DNA of 64,000 nt from Mermis nigrescens (lineage: Eukaryota > Nematoda > Enoplea > Mermithida > Mermithidae): positions 47,601,786 to 47,665,785 of the forward strand of contig JAVLUZ010000154.1 of the NCBI GenBank assembly GCA_036768485.1. The letters are read 5' to 3'. A program made the position numbers and the translations under genes. The notes below the pieces were generated by a model. It saw only the letters and a list, made by a program, of their open reading frames with translations, was not told the DNA's origin and made no database searches. Shown here piece by piece: positions 1 to 12,569 of the stretch. Every line of letters begins with the position of its first letter. Within the stretch, counting starts at the first letter, position 1.

Positions 1-92
1 GAAACGCTGAAAAACGATGTTTTTGACGCGTACCTCCCATCTTTGGATCCAAAAAAGGCACTTTCCCGCAGAATTCCCATGCTGTGCATGTA
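1..92 (+). repeat. MITE-like repeat family B, truncated by the window edge
   Basis: The sequence shares the phrases GATGTTTTTGACGCGTACC and CCATGCTGTGCATGT with copies near 26544-26638 and 38704-38801. Only the right-hand part is inside the window. It is noncoding. The family ends in GTGCATGTCTG (here GTGCATGTATG) and resembles the short hAT-like elements described below. Confidence 0.6.
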
Positions 93-1400
93 TGGTCGGA
101 CGGGACCCTCATTTAGGAACATCTCACGCCCAGAATTTCGAATCAAATATTCTTGAATTTCGGTGAGCACCTTTCCATATTATCACTAATTCTAATTTTT
201 ATCCAAAAATATACGTTAAAAAGAGAATCAGACTGTTCCTTAAGAGTCTGATGATAAAAATACGATCGTTTTTTGGATTAATTTTCCGTTGTTTGTTGTT
301 TAACATCATTATGCAATATTTTCATGTCTGAAAATTTATCTGTACCCACATGAGAGAAGTAGGTAGACATGTTATTGTCCGAGACCGCTCACTGCAATCG
401 CATATTTTTTATCAAAGTCGAGAGTTACCAGCGCCCTCTGGGTTTTAATCTGAGGTCGTATTCATAAAATCTACCTTGAGGAAGAGTCTACCTGCAGAGA
501 ATCAGACCTAACTTGAGGTACATTTACGTACTTAAAAATTCTACCTGGGATCATGAATACGAATTTACCTTAAATCAGGCTCTGATAGACAGCTACCTGC
601 ATTTATGAATACGGTTTCTGAACTGAAAGCCCTTTCTTCCCGAAAATCTTTAGCCATCGATGCTTGACTGACCTATTTTTTACTCAAATAGTTGACTTAA
701 TAATTTTTACAAATGACAAAATTTTTCTCAGATAGCAAGTATCAATGTTCCCATACCTACAAACTAAAACCCTTAATTGGAGGCCAAAAGGGATTTCCTG
801 TCCCAGGGTTAAAAATACCAGAGTAATTTTTATCTGCAACGTATTTGTTCTATGATTTTTTGTTTTTATGCAATCTGAACGGGTACAAAATTATCAAACT
901 TTCAGAGAAATCATAGGCAATGCTACGGGATAGTCCTGCAACACCGCGTGCGGTGTCTGGAGTCTGCGACATCGAGCGAGACCCTTATCTTTTAAACTAG
1001 GCGGGCACCCTGGGTAATTGTTTGTGGTAGGAGTAAATAAGGATTTAAGTTTAAAGACCCATGAAGTAAGGTGCTTTGCAGGATCCCGCCCCTTATTAAT
1101 ATATTTTAGCCGCGGTGAGCCTTCAAAGTTGCGTCCGCTTTTCCGGACGGCCCTTAATAAAGAGGGTTAAGCAACACATTGTAAACACGCGTGCCGCTCA
1201 TTTCAAATATGAACAAGAAAAAGACTAAAAATAATAATAACTTTTTCTATATCATCTAAAATGAATATATCAAAACGATATATAATAAGGGGTAAAGACA
1301 TCTTACATAAAAATATAATAGGTAAGAATCAATAAAAAATTATATGACTAACATTCCCTATGATGTGGAATAATAATCTTCCATTTAATTAACTTATGCA
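93..1400. other. Intergenic or intronic stretch with one TIR-bearing repeat
   Basis: No gene is recognised. At about 453-619 the words GTCGTATTCATAAA and TTTATGAATACGG stand in inverted orientation and bracket copies of CTACCTG, which looks like a small MITE of the PIF/Harbinger type (inference from TIR style only). The rest is AT-rich with no convincing reading frame. Confidence 0.4.
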
Positions 1401-1410
1401 TGAATGATAC

Positions 1411-1725
1411 TTGATAAAAATAGTGCCAGAAGCACGAAATTCTTTTAAAATAAAGTTATTGACATTAATGAAGTTGTTTGGTGAATCCCAAGGAAGTTGC
1501 TTGTCTCCTACTGGGCGCATCCCCAGGTGGCGGATAGGGGAATGCTCACCAGATATGGTGGGCACTGGGGAAATAAAATACGCAGGGTGGACCAAAACTA
1601 GCAGCAGCACCTGTCAGCCCTGCAAGGGGCAGCTGCAATGGGCGTTTGACAGTAGTAAAGCCGGCCCAACCAGCTCTACAATGGTTAAGCATATAGCCGT
1701 GCTTAAGCATATAGCACATGCTTAA
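1411..1725 (+). other. Coding-like GC-rich segment, probably an old repeat
   Basis: A 104-codon frame is open on the plus strand and the local GC content (1490-1690) is clearly above its surroundings. The predicted peptide has no motif that I recognise, and the only start-like codon for the full frame is not ATG. It may be a remnant of a retroelement or an exon. I do not assign a function. Confidence 0.2.
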
Positions 1726-2018
1726 GCGTAGAAACTCTGGAAGTATAGGCGAGAAGCGCCAAACTCGAACGTTCTATTTTAAGCATGGCACGAAGCGCCG
1801 AATTTTGGGCCATACTACTAAACAATAAAGCACGAAAGTATAGGCGCTTAGCGTCGAACTTTTAATGCACAATCGGTTATCCTGGACGGGCGAAATCAAT
1901 TAATTTTCATTGTCTTTTACCTAATTTGTATAAGTAGCTAGCAGCGTCATGTCGGACACCCCCACGCTACACATCTACTGCTCACGGCCTGTTCTATTTT
2001 TGCATAGCACTTCGAGAC

Positions 2019-2273
2019 CACACATGGGCGTGGGGGTTTGGGGGTATGCACCCCCAGAAGTTAAAATACCCCCAGAAATCAAAATACCCCCTCCCCCAGA
2101 ATTCAAACTTTGAATTTTTTGCTTTTTTAGCGATTTTTTGATGCCGTTGGATAGTGCTCGATGAGAAACGTCGAAAAATGGTGTTTTTTCGCCATACGAC
2201 CACTTTTAAGACCATTTTTGACCTTTGAAAATTTTTCCACCCCCCTCCAGAATTTCGGTGCTGCCCACCTATG
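2019..2273 (+). mobile_element. hAT-like MITE, family A (copy A1)
   Basis: This is a noncoding 255-bp element starting CACACATGGGCG and ending CTGCCCACCTATG. It is flanked by a perfect 8-bp direct repeat TTCGAGAC at 2011-2018 and 2274-2281. The interior carries the phrase CCCCCAGAA three times at the left and once at the right. The short ORFs on both strands are composed of this repeat and are not genes. The 8-bp TSD and CA...TG ends fit the hAT superfamily. Confidence 0.9.
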
Positions 2274-2663
2274 TTCGAGACATGTAAGTGCGTGCATAAT
2301 AAATCAACATCAACAGCGAAGCGCTAAATTTGGTCGTCAGGCTATACAACAATAATACGACACGTTAATTAATCAGAATCAGAAAACTCGCAGATCTTTT
2401 TCGACCCGTTTTGAATAAACAAGCCAAAAATGTTTACAGAGAATCAGAAAGGCAGCACAACATAGAGCACGGGCTTACGGGGCCACAGCACCAATACAAA
2501 TTTCTACACAACACCGGATCAGTACGGCGTATAAAACATCATAAAACGGGTTAAATGCTTAAACATAGAGACCCGGCCTTCTGTAGGCGCGAAGCGCCAA
2601 ATTTCAGGTATATATTCTTTAGAGTAGTGTACTGATTTTATTCTGAGCATTTTTATCCGATCA

Positions 2664-2967
2664 GATTAGTCTAGCAGAGCGCTGCTGGACTCTTCAACAG
2701 ATGTGACAACTTCATTATTATCTTCTAGTTTCATCTGCTCATCCTCAAATAGATCGGCATTTTTGCTAATCAATTTTTTAAATATGATTTTCGACTGGTC
2801 CAAGTTGTCTCATCAGCTTCCTTTTTGCCAAACTTTAATTGATACCGGTAAAAATGATTAGCGCGTTCTAGTTCTTCCCTTAATTCGTTTTCAAATAGTG
2901 CATCTATGAGTGAGTCATAAAGATCATAGAGAATATGGATTTCGCAAATAATGCGGCCTCCGCCGAT
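2664..2967 (-). pseudogene. Frameshifted 3' part of an unrecognised protein gene
   Basis: On the minus strand a protein-like frame runs from about 2967 (after a TAG that could be a splice acceptor) through residues such as LYDLYDSLIDALFENEL. It breaks near 2815 and continues in another frame through LDQSKIIFKKLISKNADLF to a Glu/Ser-rich tail ending SSSALLD and a stop at 2664. One missing base near 2815 would restore a single frame of about 100 codons. The charged composition and coherent helix-like pattern suggest real former coding sequence. I do not recognise the family. The acidic tail resembles those of the decayed hAT transposases elsewhere in the window, so an element origin is possible. 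Confidence 0.45.
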
Positions 2968-3250
2968 ACCTACATAAGTACATACAACTACCTAGACGGA
3001 GACCGATTATGTACCTACGGGGCTTACTTAAGTACCTTGCTAACCTTAGCGCTGGTCAGGTATGAAGAGCGAGACGCCAAACACAACCTCTGGACCCTTA
3101 ATGAACTTACGACCTCAATCTCCACGGTCCTATAATTGCTGACCGGTACCTTTGGAGATTTCGGCAGCTACGCCTAAATACCTAACGCAGGAGTAATTAA
3201 GTAGCTCCGGACTTAAACGCGAGGTCAGTTGACCTTTTGGGATTAAAGAC
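2935..3250. other. GC-richer stretch without a recognised gene
   Basis: A 66-codon plus-strand frame (2935-3135) lies here, but its start is the antisense of the pseudogene described for 2664-2967 and it has no recognisable motif. Base composition is more balanced than in the flanks. I see no splice signals that would support an exon. Confidence 0.2.
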
Positions 3251-3879
3251 CAAACAAAATTCTCAGGTTGTTATTGAAATTATTTTTCAATGTTAACCAG
3301 TCTTGAAATGTTTTTGGTTCCTAGTAGCACGCTGAACATTGAAAACAACAACTGCTATGAGCTCTAGGCCGGTCAGTCATCCTACATAAAAATTATGAAA
3401 TAATTTTTATAATTTTTGGATTGAAAGAGGATTATGGATTTTGAACGAAATAAATAACTCTAAAGGTGTTCACCTGAATAGGCAGGGCTGTAGAAATGAT
3501 TCAGGGCCGGCCACCGATTCCTCTACCTGCGATGTAATGCACCATTAGGTAGATATGTACTCGCTAACGTTTATGTACACTAATAAAACAAAAAAACACT
3601 AAAAGCTTAAATCGACGCGACCAACGGTACAGCCAACGGGCCCAACACAACAATGACTAATAAACGAAAAGTCTAGAGCCTATTACGCTGATTAAATTGA
3701 TATAAGAATTTAACTGTAATTTACGTGAAGATCAAGATTAACCAATAAAATTACAATAGACGGCGTATATGTACAATATTAATTTTTTCCGATGTCAACC
3801 CAGGCTTAACGTGGATAGCAGTCACGTCGCCTATGTTTTTGAAATGAAAGAAAAAGGGATATTGATTGAAACTACAGGC

Positions 3880-4070
3880 TAGCTCACGTAACGTACCGCG
3901 AAGGTGCGAACGTGACTGTGTAATGGGAACAATGGCGACGAGGCAGCTGAATCGCCTCCGCTTTTCGAAGTACTGTCGCGCTGGTCCGGAAGCGAAAGTT
4001 AGTGGCTTTTCGGCTAACGCGCCGGAATCGATGCGGATAACGTAAACGATCATAACATTGCGATTATTTG
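3880..4070 (+). other. CpG-rich segment, possible first exon or promoter
   Basis: The stretch is unusually CpG-rich for the window. On the plus strand, an ATG near 3939 in the context GGAACAATGGCG opens a frame of about 37 codons. The frame ends at a TAA that overlaps the donor-like string AACGTAAACG near 4046. The minus strand is also open (152 codons, 4209-3751), but its beginning is inside a MITE. Either a 5' exon or a small CpG-rich regulatory region would fit. The evidence is compositional only. Confidence 0.25.
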
Positions 4071-4125
4071 GTTTTTTCGACACGGTAAAGAACATACCGT
4101 TCGAAATCGCATAACACGTGTAGAT

Positions 4126-4382
4126 CACACCTGGGCGTGGGGGTTGGGGGTATGCAACCCCAGAAACCAAAATACCCCCCCCAGAAATCAAAATACCCCC
4201 AGAATTCAATTTTTGAAAATTTTTTTCGTTTTTTTCGCAATTTTTTTATGCCAATGGATAGTGCTTGAAAAGAAACGTCGAAAAATGGTGTTTTTTCGCC
4301 ACACCACCATTTTTAAGGCCATTTTTTTGACCTTCAAAAAATCTTGCACCCCCCCCCAGAATTTTCTTGCTGCCCACGTATG
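4126..4382 (+). mobile_element. hAT-like MITE, family A (copy A2)
   Basis: The 257-bp noncoding element starts CACACCTGGGCG and ends CTGCCCACGTATG. The flanking 8-mers GTGTAGAT (4118-4125) and GTGTCGAT (4383-4390) match at 7 of 8 positions. The internal order is the same as in copy A1. Confidence 0.85.
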
Positions 4383-4527
4383 GTGTCGATGCACCATCTA
4401 CAATTTTATCAACAAAACTGCTGTAAAATGTTTCTGTTTGAAGGCCTTGTATACTATTCGGAAAGTCTTCAAAATCTGAAAGCACGACTTTACTAAAAAG
4501 CGTCAAAACGGGTTAGTCCAACCAGTT

Positions 4528-4976
4528 TCAAATTTCACCCTCATTTGAGCTGCTTTCAGACACATCTGAAGAATCTTCATCGTTACTGCCTTCATTACTA
4601 TCATCAACCGTCATTTGTTCAGACTCTGATGCATCATTCCTCATTTCTAATATTCCATGCATGAGGCATTTGTGTCTTTTTAAAGTAAAATTATTAAGTA
4701 ATTGCTTACGGCAGATTTCACAGATTTTATTCATTTTGTCAACGATTCAAGATGTGACAGTCCTTAAACAAACTTTATTGCACAAGTGATTCGCGTTTGC
4801 ATCACATTCTTGATATAGAAGCTCACATTCTTCACAATATTGGTCACTACCGTCACTTCATTCAATTCTAAGCTAGCATGCGTTTTCTTCATGTGCAGAA
4901 CTTTAAGCCTGGTTCTGAAGTAAAAATTATCCTTGACAAAAGTGTTCCGATTTTTGGTTGACAATATCTCCAACAA
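4528..4976 (-). pseudogene. Decayed C2H2 zinc-finger protein fragment with acidic tail
   Basis: Reading the minus strand from about 4976: first, a degenerate half-finger (FRTRLKVLHMKKTH) in one frame; then, after a frame change near 4860, a Cys-rich stretch CEECELLYQECD. An in-frame TGA follows at 4749, and then an intact finger with pattern C-x2-C-x12-H-x4-H (CEICRKQLLNN...HKCLMH), followed by a Ser/Asp/Glu-rich tail ending at 4528. The finger suggests DNA binding. The frameshift and stop suggest a pseudogene, although the changes could also mark unrecognised introns. The CEEC...ECD stretch recalls the segment before a PR/SET domain in PRDM-type proteins, but this is weak. Confidence 0.5.
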
Positions 4977-4979
4977 TCT

Positions 4980-5590
4980 CAGCTTTTATGGGTAATATCG
5001 TCGATAATAATAAAACCTCACGCAGAAAGGTGGTTTGCTGGTCAGTTGTTGGCTGATGCAATTACGAATAGGTGATTTTTATGAAGCGCGCATAAAATAT
5101 GCCCAATTGAGATTTTCAGAGGAATGTGAAGATGTGATGCTTTTTGCGCAGAATGTGAAGTGCACAATTTAAATCTGACCGAAATTTTGAAACGCTGCAT
5201 ATTTGAAGGATTTTTATCGACGTCATCAATCATTGAGCTAGAAGCAAAAGCTACGAAAAACGAAGAGCTCTAATTTTTAAAGCATGCTCTCAGTTTTGAG
5301 CATCTCAGATCTGCAGCCGCCTCCTGTTATTTTGACGTCATCAAAAATTTGGAAGAGAAATGATGACGCGATGACTGAACAAAAGCTGCGTCAAAAGGTT
5401 ATTTCGTTATGTATGAAGTAGTGCCTAAGAAGAATTTTCGGTCTTCTTCAAACATTCTCGGTTAGCTATAATTGCGCATATAATATGTCTACGCCACCCG
5501 GGCTCAAAGGAAGTCCAGCGAAGCCGGTAAGTATATCGTATACCTAGACGTTTCAACTAAATCCATAAGTATTTTTGCTGTTACTGGATT
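4980..5590. other. No gene recognised
   Basis: AT-rich noncoding sequence between the zinc-finger relic and the (TA)n tract. The short minus-strand frame at 5042-5233 has no recognisable motif and I treat it as chance. Confidence 0.4.
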
Positions 5591-5593
5591 AGT

Positions 5594-5597
<4 letters not shown>

Positions 5598-5671
<74 letters not shown>
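5598..5671. repeat. (TA)n microsatellite, left tract
   Basis: An uninterrupted alternating TA run of roughly 37 dinucleotides that abuts the left end of the GC-rich hAT-like element. Reading frames through it consist only of Tyr and Ile and are not genes. Confidence 0.95.
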
Positions 5672-7600
<1,929 letters not shown>

Positions 7601-7609
7601 GGTTTCGGC

Positions 7610-7904
7610 CATGGGTGGGCAGCACCGAAATTCTGGGGGGGGGGTGGAAAAATTTCTGGGGGAGGGGGGTGAAAAAATTTTTAAAGGTCAAAAAATGGTC
7701 TTAAAAAGTGGTCGTATGGCAAAAAAACACCATTTTTCGACGTTTCTCATCAAGCTCTATCCAATGGCATCAAAAAATTGCTAAAAAGCAACAAAAAAAT
7801 TTTTTTTCTGGGGGGGGGGCATTTTGATTTCTGGGGGGGGGGTATTTCAACTTCTGGGGGGATGTATACCTCCCCAAACCCCCCCCCCGCCACGCCCATG
7901 TGTG
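7610..7904 (-). mobile_element. hAT-like MITE, family A (copy A3, reverse)
   Basis: The reverse-oriented copy starts CATGGGTGGGCAGC and ends CACGCCCATGTGTG. Flanks GTTTCGGC (7602-7609) and GTTTCGAC (7905-7912) match at 7 of 8. The poly-G runs are longer than in other copies. The 96-codon minus frame at 7401-7691 begins inside it and is not a gene. Confidence 0.85.
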
Positions 7905-9526
7905 GTTTCGACCGTGCGGCTTTCCTGACTTATGATAAAAGTACCTAAATTTAGCTACAAGAACATCCTAATTTCCCCACTGTGCCGGTACTGACCTTGC
8001 AACATTCCCGACTAATTCGTCTCGTTAAGTATTGAATTGGCTCAAAAAAACGAACGGCATATTGATCCTTATAACTTCTCCAATATGGACCAAATTAAAC
8101 GCGGTTTGCTTTTGTTCAAGAACGTACGAGATCCCTGTAAGAGTGTGGTAAAGGTTCTTTAGTGCGGATTGGGCTGCTGTTGGTCTACAATAAATTAAGC
8201 AGAAGTCGTTTTGTTAGCCATGAAAGCATCTGCCAGAAGCATTATTTTCCTTTGTAACCCTGTAACTTTACAGAATCTTAAGTCAGTTAAATGCAACTTT
8301 TTTTAAAGCCTTTTTAATTGTCAATCACTCACATAGTTTGCTTTACGGTATTTAGCCTTGCTGCAAAATAAATGAACTCTAAATAACGACTAGCAAATGG
8401 GGCAGCACTAGCAAATGGGGCGCTTCGCTGCCCCATTTGCTTGAGCAACCTTTTTTTTGCGAATGGGTCGCTTCGCTCCCCATTCGCAAAAAACATGGAT
8501 ATAATTGGTGACCAATATACCGAAAATTGTCTAGGAATTCATATGCTTTATTTTCCAGTGTCTTATAATGTTATCATATTATTCTTATTTATTCCTTTTT
8601 AAATTTACTGCCTTCACTTCACTCATTCTGTATTTTTTTGTTTGGCACCTCCCAGTCTTACGATTGATGTCAAAATATATTTAAGAAGCTAAGGTTGTCT
8701 TTTGCTCAGCAAATTAAATTATTTGTAAATCACCATGTTCACCAAAATACTACATTTCAGCTAAGCAGATTTTTTTTGATCACTTTACAACAACTGATTT
8801 AATTTTACTTACTCATTAATGTTTCTCGCTTCCTTTTCTGCCCGTACGACAATTAGGGGAATTGTACATGCTCATAAAAGTTTTCGCTATGGTAAACAAA
8901 TGCAAAAAGTTCCATGCAAAATTAGCCGCTAGAAGCAGAAATAGTTTGAATTTATATTAGCACTTTTGAAAGTCACGCGCTTGCTGCTTTTGTTGCTTTA
9001 CATCGAATTGCACGCATGCTAGTTTACACCATCAAAAACAGTATTCATAATTTGATATTTTGTCTTTCTGCGTATTCGATCTCAATGATTTATTATCTTT
9101 GTTAGAACTCTTCGTAATTTCATGTTTACCCGTCACCTATGCGCCTTATTTCGCCAGATCGTGCACTCTGAGTAGTTAATTCGGAATCAGAGGTCCAGGG
9201 AACCTCAAAGCCCAAATTTTGGAAGTAATATCCGAGCTGTGCTTCTGCAAAAAGATAAAAAGCCTCAATTTTGCGGTATGGATAGGGTACGTTTTAGCTT
9301 CTGAATCTCAAAAACCAATCCGTGAATATTCTTCAAATTCCACAGTAAGGTCAACTATAAGATAAATAAGAAACAGTCGATTTTGAATAAAATTTATCTC
9401 CCGCTATTCGGAATATTTAGAAAAATTTAGTTTAAAAAAACGTTTTTCTTACGGTTTTTCGTCAGTTTAAATTGAAGTATAGATTAGTTTACACCAGTCG
9501 ATAGCGCATTAAAAGTTGGTCAAGAG
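7905..9526. other. Noncoding stretch with two hairpins
   Basis: No gene is recognised. The only clear structure is the pair of hairpins at 8411-8492, described separately. The remainder is AT-rich. Confidence 0.4.
8411..8492. repeat. Two adjacent near-identical-style hairpins
   Basis: Hairpin 1 has arms GCAAATGGGGC (8411-8421) and GCCCCATTTGC (8430-8440) with the loop GCTTCGCT. Hairpin 2 has 15-bp arms TTTTTTGCGAATGGG (8453-8467) and its exact inverse (8478-8492) with the loop TCGCTTCGCT. Both loops contain GCTTCGCT. Extra half-copies of GCAAATGGGG precede them at 8394-8404. Confidence 0.85.
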
Positions 9527-9783
9527 CACACATGGGCGTGGGGATGGGGGTTTGGGGGTATGCAACCCCCAGAAGTTGAATAACCCCTCCCAGAAATCAA
9601 AATACCCCCCCCAGAATTCAAATTTTGAAAATTTATTTTGCTTTTTAGCGATTTTTTGATGCCATTGGATAATGCTCGATGAGAAACGTCGAAAAATGGT
9701 GTTTTTCGTCATATGACTCACTTTTAAGACCATTTTTGACCTTTGAAAATTTTTCACCCCCCCTTCAGAAATTTTGTTGCATG
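9527..9783 (+). mobile_element. hAT-like MITE, family A (copy A4)
   Basis: Starts CACACATGGGCG. The right end is shortened to GTTGCATG in place of the usual CTGCCCACCTATG. The flanks GTCAAGAG (9519-9526) and GTCAGGAG (9784-9791) match at 7 of 8, so the short end is a deletion within the copy and not a boundary error. Confidence 0.8.
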
Positions 9784-10132
9784 GTCAGGAGTAGCTCGAC
9801 CAGCTTAATTGAAAGCTTTAGCACGTTTTTGCAGAGAGAATAGACTCTTAGAAAAATCAAACCGCATTCAATTTGGTCAAGTATAAAAGAGAAGTTATAG
9901 GGATCAATATGCCATTCGTTGTTTTGAGCGACCCTGTATATTCAGATTTTCTGGAATGCCAATAGGATACCTTGTAAAGAACTACGTCAAATTGTGCAGG
10001 CACAAGTTCTCTGATTATTTCGAGCACTTACGAGAAAATTTTTGATTTTAATTCATTTTGGCCTTCATTTTTCACTATTTTCTATGGAGAATCCCAATTT
10101 TATTCTAAGGATCTACTTACTGGAGCCCTAAG

Positions 10133-10401
10133 CACACATGGGCGTGGGGGTTTGGGGGGTATGCACCCCCAGAAGTGAAAATACCCCCCCCAGAAATCAA
10201 AATACCCCCCCCAGGAAAAATTTTTTTTGCTTTTTCAGCAATTTTTTGATGCCTTTGGATAGAGCTTGATGAGAAACGTCGAAAAATGGTGTTTTTTTGC
10301 CATACGACCACTTTTAAGACCATTTTTTGACCTTTAAAAATTTTTTCACCCCCCCCCAGAAATTTTTTCACCCCCCAGAATTTGGGTGCTGCCCACCTAT
10401 G
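10133..10401 (+). mobile_element. hAT-like MITE, family A (copy A5)
   Basis: Starts CACACATGGGCG and ends CTGCCCACCTATG. Flanks GCCCTAAG (10125-10132) and CCCCTAAG (10402-10409) match at 7 of 8. The CCCCCCCAGAAATTTT phrase near the right end is duplicated in this copy. Confidence 0.85.
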
Positions 10402-10979
10402 CCCCTAAGCCCCCATGTGCATTTCTCTGGCAATTCTCTCTGCATTCCTACCATGGATTTTGAATTCACTGAAACGTAGAAACACGAAATTTCAATAAAG
10501 ATCGTATCTTTCTTGCAAAAAACCCTGCAGAAAATTCGAATATTCATTTGCGCATCCAACGTCTTTTTCTTTGGACATGCCAAATGTTCGTTAAAATTTG
10601 CAGTTAGCTATATGATGTACATATTTTTTCTTAAGCGGGGGGGGGGTTTAAACCTAAAAACCCTGATTTTTTCGTGTGATGTGCGGGAATCCACAAAGAG
10701 AAAGTACCTATAGGATGTTACTGGCCACACAGTCGGGTAAGCAGCAAAGTCTGGAAGCATACGAAGTATGCAGGTAGGGAGGTTCTAAACTTTCAACAGT
10801 CAAAAAGACTTTGTCGTTTTCTAAAGTGTTGATTGTACATTTATCATAGGTAGCGCGCTAGCGCTTACCTAATTTACTTGGGTACCCCCAACATATGTCT
10901 ATTTCCTTACAGCTATAACAGGACCTGGGAGGCGCGATTTTTTTAAAAGATAGATAATAAAAAAAGGCAATGAAGCTTT

Positions 10980-12110
10980 TTTGGATTTGTTTACACTCGA
11001 TACCGAGTTTGTAATGAGTGTGTAAACTTTAGTTGTAACGTTATAAGATATAGAAACTTTTAACGTTTTTTTTTCAGCCAGCGCGTACACAACTCGGTGT
11101 GAATGCCTCATAAAATTTAGCGATAATTGAAGAAAACAAAATTATCTAAAACCGGTGTTTTTGTTTTTTTTAAATTTCGCATTAGTTTTCAAGAGGAAGT
11201 GTGTAAAGTGCAAAAATATGCCAATATAAAGACAGCTTTTGGTCGCAGTTTCGCCTTCCTTATGTGTGCTAAAAACCCCGGTTTTGAGATTCCAAAAAAC
11301 TCTTTTCTGATAGAAATACGACTCAAGGTCTACTTTTCGCTTACCAGCAAACTCTTTTACACTCAATACGGAGTTAGTCTAATGGATGGCGTAAAAATAA
11401 AAATGAAGTACGTTTTAAGGGCTACACGTCGTGGCAAATTGCGTTTTAAAAAAGCAATATTGAGTTGCCTACAGAGGTGTAAAGTTCGAAATCAGGGATG
11501 AAACATTGGATGAACAAACACGTTTTCTTCCATTTTTCGATTGGTCAAAATCTCAAATATTTTACGGAATAGAAGATTATAATATACAGACATACTAAAA
11601 TTTAAAGGCTATACAGTGGCCCAAACCGAATTTCTTTACACTCAATGGGCACTTAGGTTCAGATTTTTAAAGTTTACAAGGTTTGGGATGGTGGAAAAAT
11701 ACATTTTCATTACTTTTTGTTCTCCATTTTCTCTGTTTAGACGTAGCGCAATTTGAATTCAATAAAAATAAAGACCATTCAAAGGGAACACGTCGCAGCA
11801 AATTGTGCTTATTTTCATCGATATTTAGCTGCTTTTGGGAGGCGTGAAGTGTAAAAACGGGGGGGGGTGTGAAACACGTTTCTGTATTGTTTTTCTGTCA
11901 ACTTCTACGGTAATGAATTGAGTCAAGAAATGAATCCAAGTCTTTAAATGTACCAGGAGTCAAACATTATACGTCAGTTCGACGCGTTTGTCTAAGCACA
12001 ACAGTGGTGTAAAGTGATTTATGTCTAATATTCATTTGCCTTCAGACCATTTAGAAAAGTTAATTCTTTCATAAATATTGATCGTAATATCAGAGTAATA
12101 TTAGAATTAC
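10980..12110. repeat. Region of recurring TTTACAC / GTGTAAA words
   Basis: The word TTTACAC or its inverse GTGTAAA recurs every 100-200 bp, for example near 10990, 11018, 11199, 11353, 11475, 11635, 11845 and 12004. The overlapping frames on both strands around 11127-11501 have no recognisable motif and contain the same words. I interpret the stretch as a diverged repeat field and not a gene. Confidence 0.45.
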
Positions 12111-12127
12111 AAATCCAACTAAAATAT

Positions 12128-12565
12128 TCTTACACTTTATGGTAGTGTAAAGTTGACACTGATTATCAACATTAGTTCTAGAGCGTTGCGGAAGCTTATT
12201 CTTTTAAAAATGCTCTATGTAACGTCAGAATTACGAATCTGACTATTAGGTCTCTCTACACTGAGTAGTTGCGTAAAGTTTGCACCATTCATTTATTGTC
12301 AGACTACAATGTTTACACTACAAATTTATTTTACTTCCAGAGCGTTGCAAACCGTGATTTTATTCAAAATACGTTCCGGAAGGTCAAGATTACGAATCTG
12401 ACTGTATGTTTTCTTTACACCCAGTAGTTGTATTAAGTTTACACTGAAAATTAACTTTAGTTTCAGAACGTTGCAGAAGCTTAATTTTTTTAATCTTCCG
12501 TGTAACGGCAGAATCACGAATCTGATGTAAGTTTCCTTTACACCCAGTAGTTGGGTAAAGTTATG
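12128..12565 (+). repeat. Diverged tandem repeat, units of about 120-160 bp
   Basis: Four units begin near 12131, 12257, 12417 and 12538 with variants of ACACCCAGTAGTTGGGTAAAGTT. Each complete unit also holds AGAGCGTTGCAGAAGCTTA-like and AATTACGAATCTGACT-like phrases. The second unit carries extra sequence. This extends the TTTACAC word field to its left. Confidence 0.7.
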
Positions 12566-12569
12566 CTGA

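Noticed and set aside
3751..4209. 152-codon minus ORF as a whole gene
   Set aside because: Its first 30 codons are inside a MITE inserted with a TSD; the remainder is only kept as a CpG-rich segment of unknown role.
7861..7900. CRISPR-like or regulatory poly-C/poly-G runs
   Set aside because: Part of family A MITEs; no regularly spaced repeats with unique spacers, and the DNA is eukaryotic.
9509..10371. Several 70-85 codon minus ORFs containing the same peptide (KNTIFRRFSSS)
   Set aside because: The shared peptide is the antisense translation of the noncoding family A MITE, which has no TIR-to-TIR frame.
11127..11501. 124-codon plus ORF with overlapping minus ORF
   Set aside because: Both lie in the TTTACAC word field and lack motifs or splice signals.
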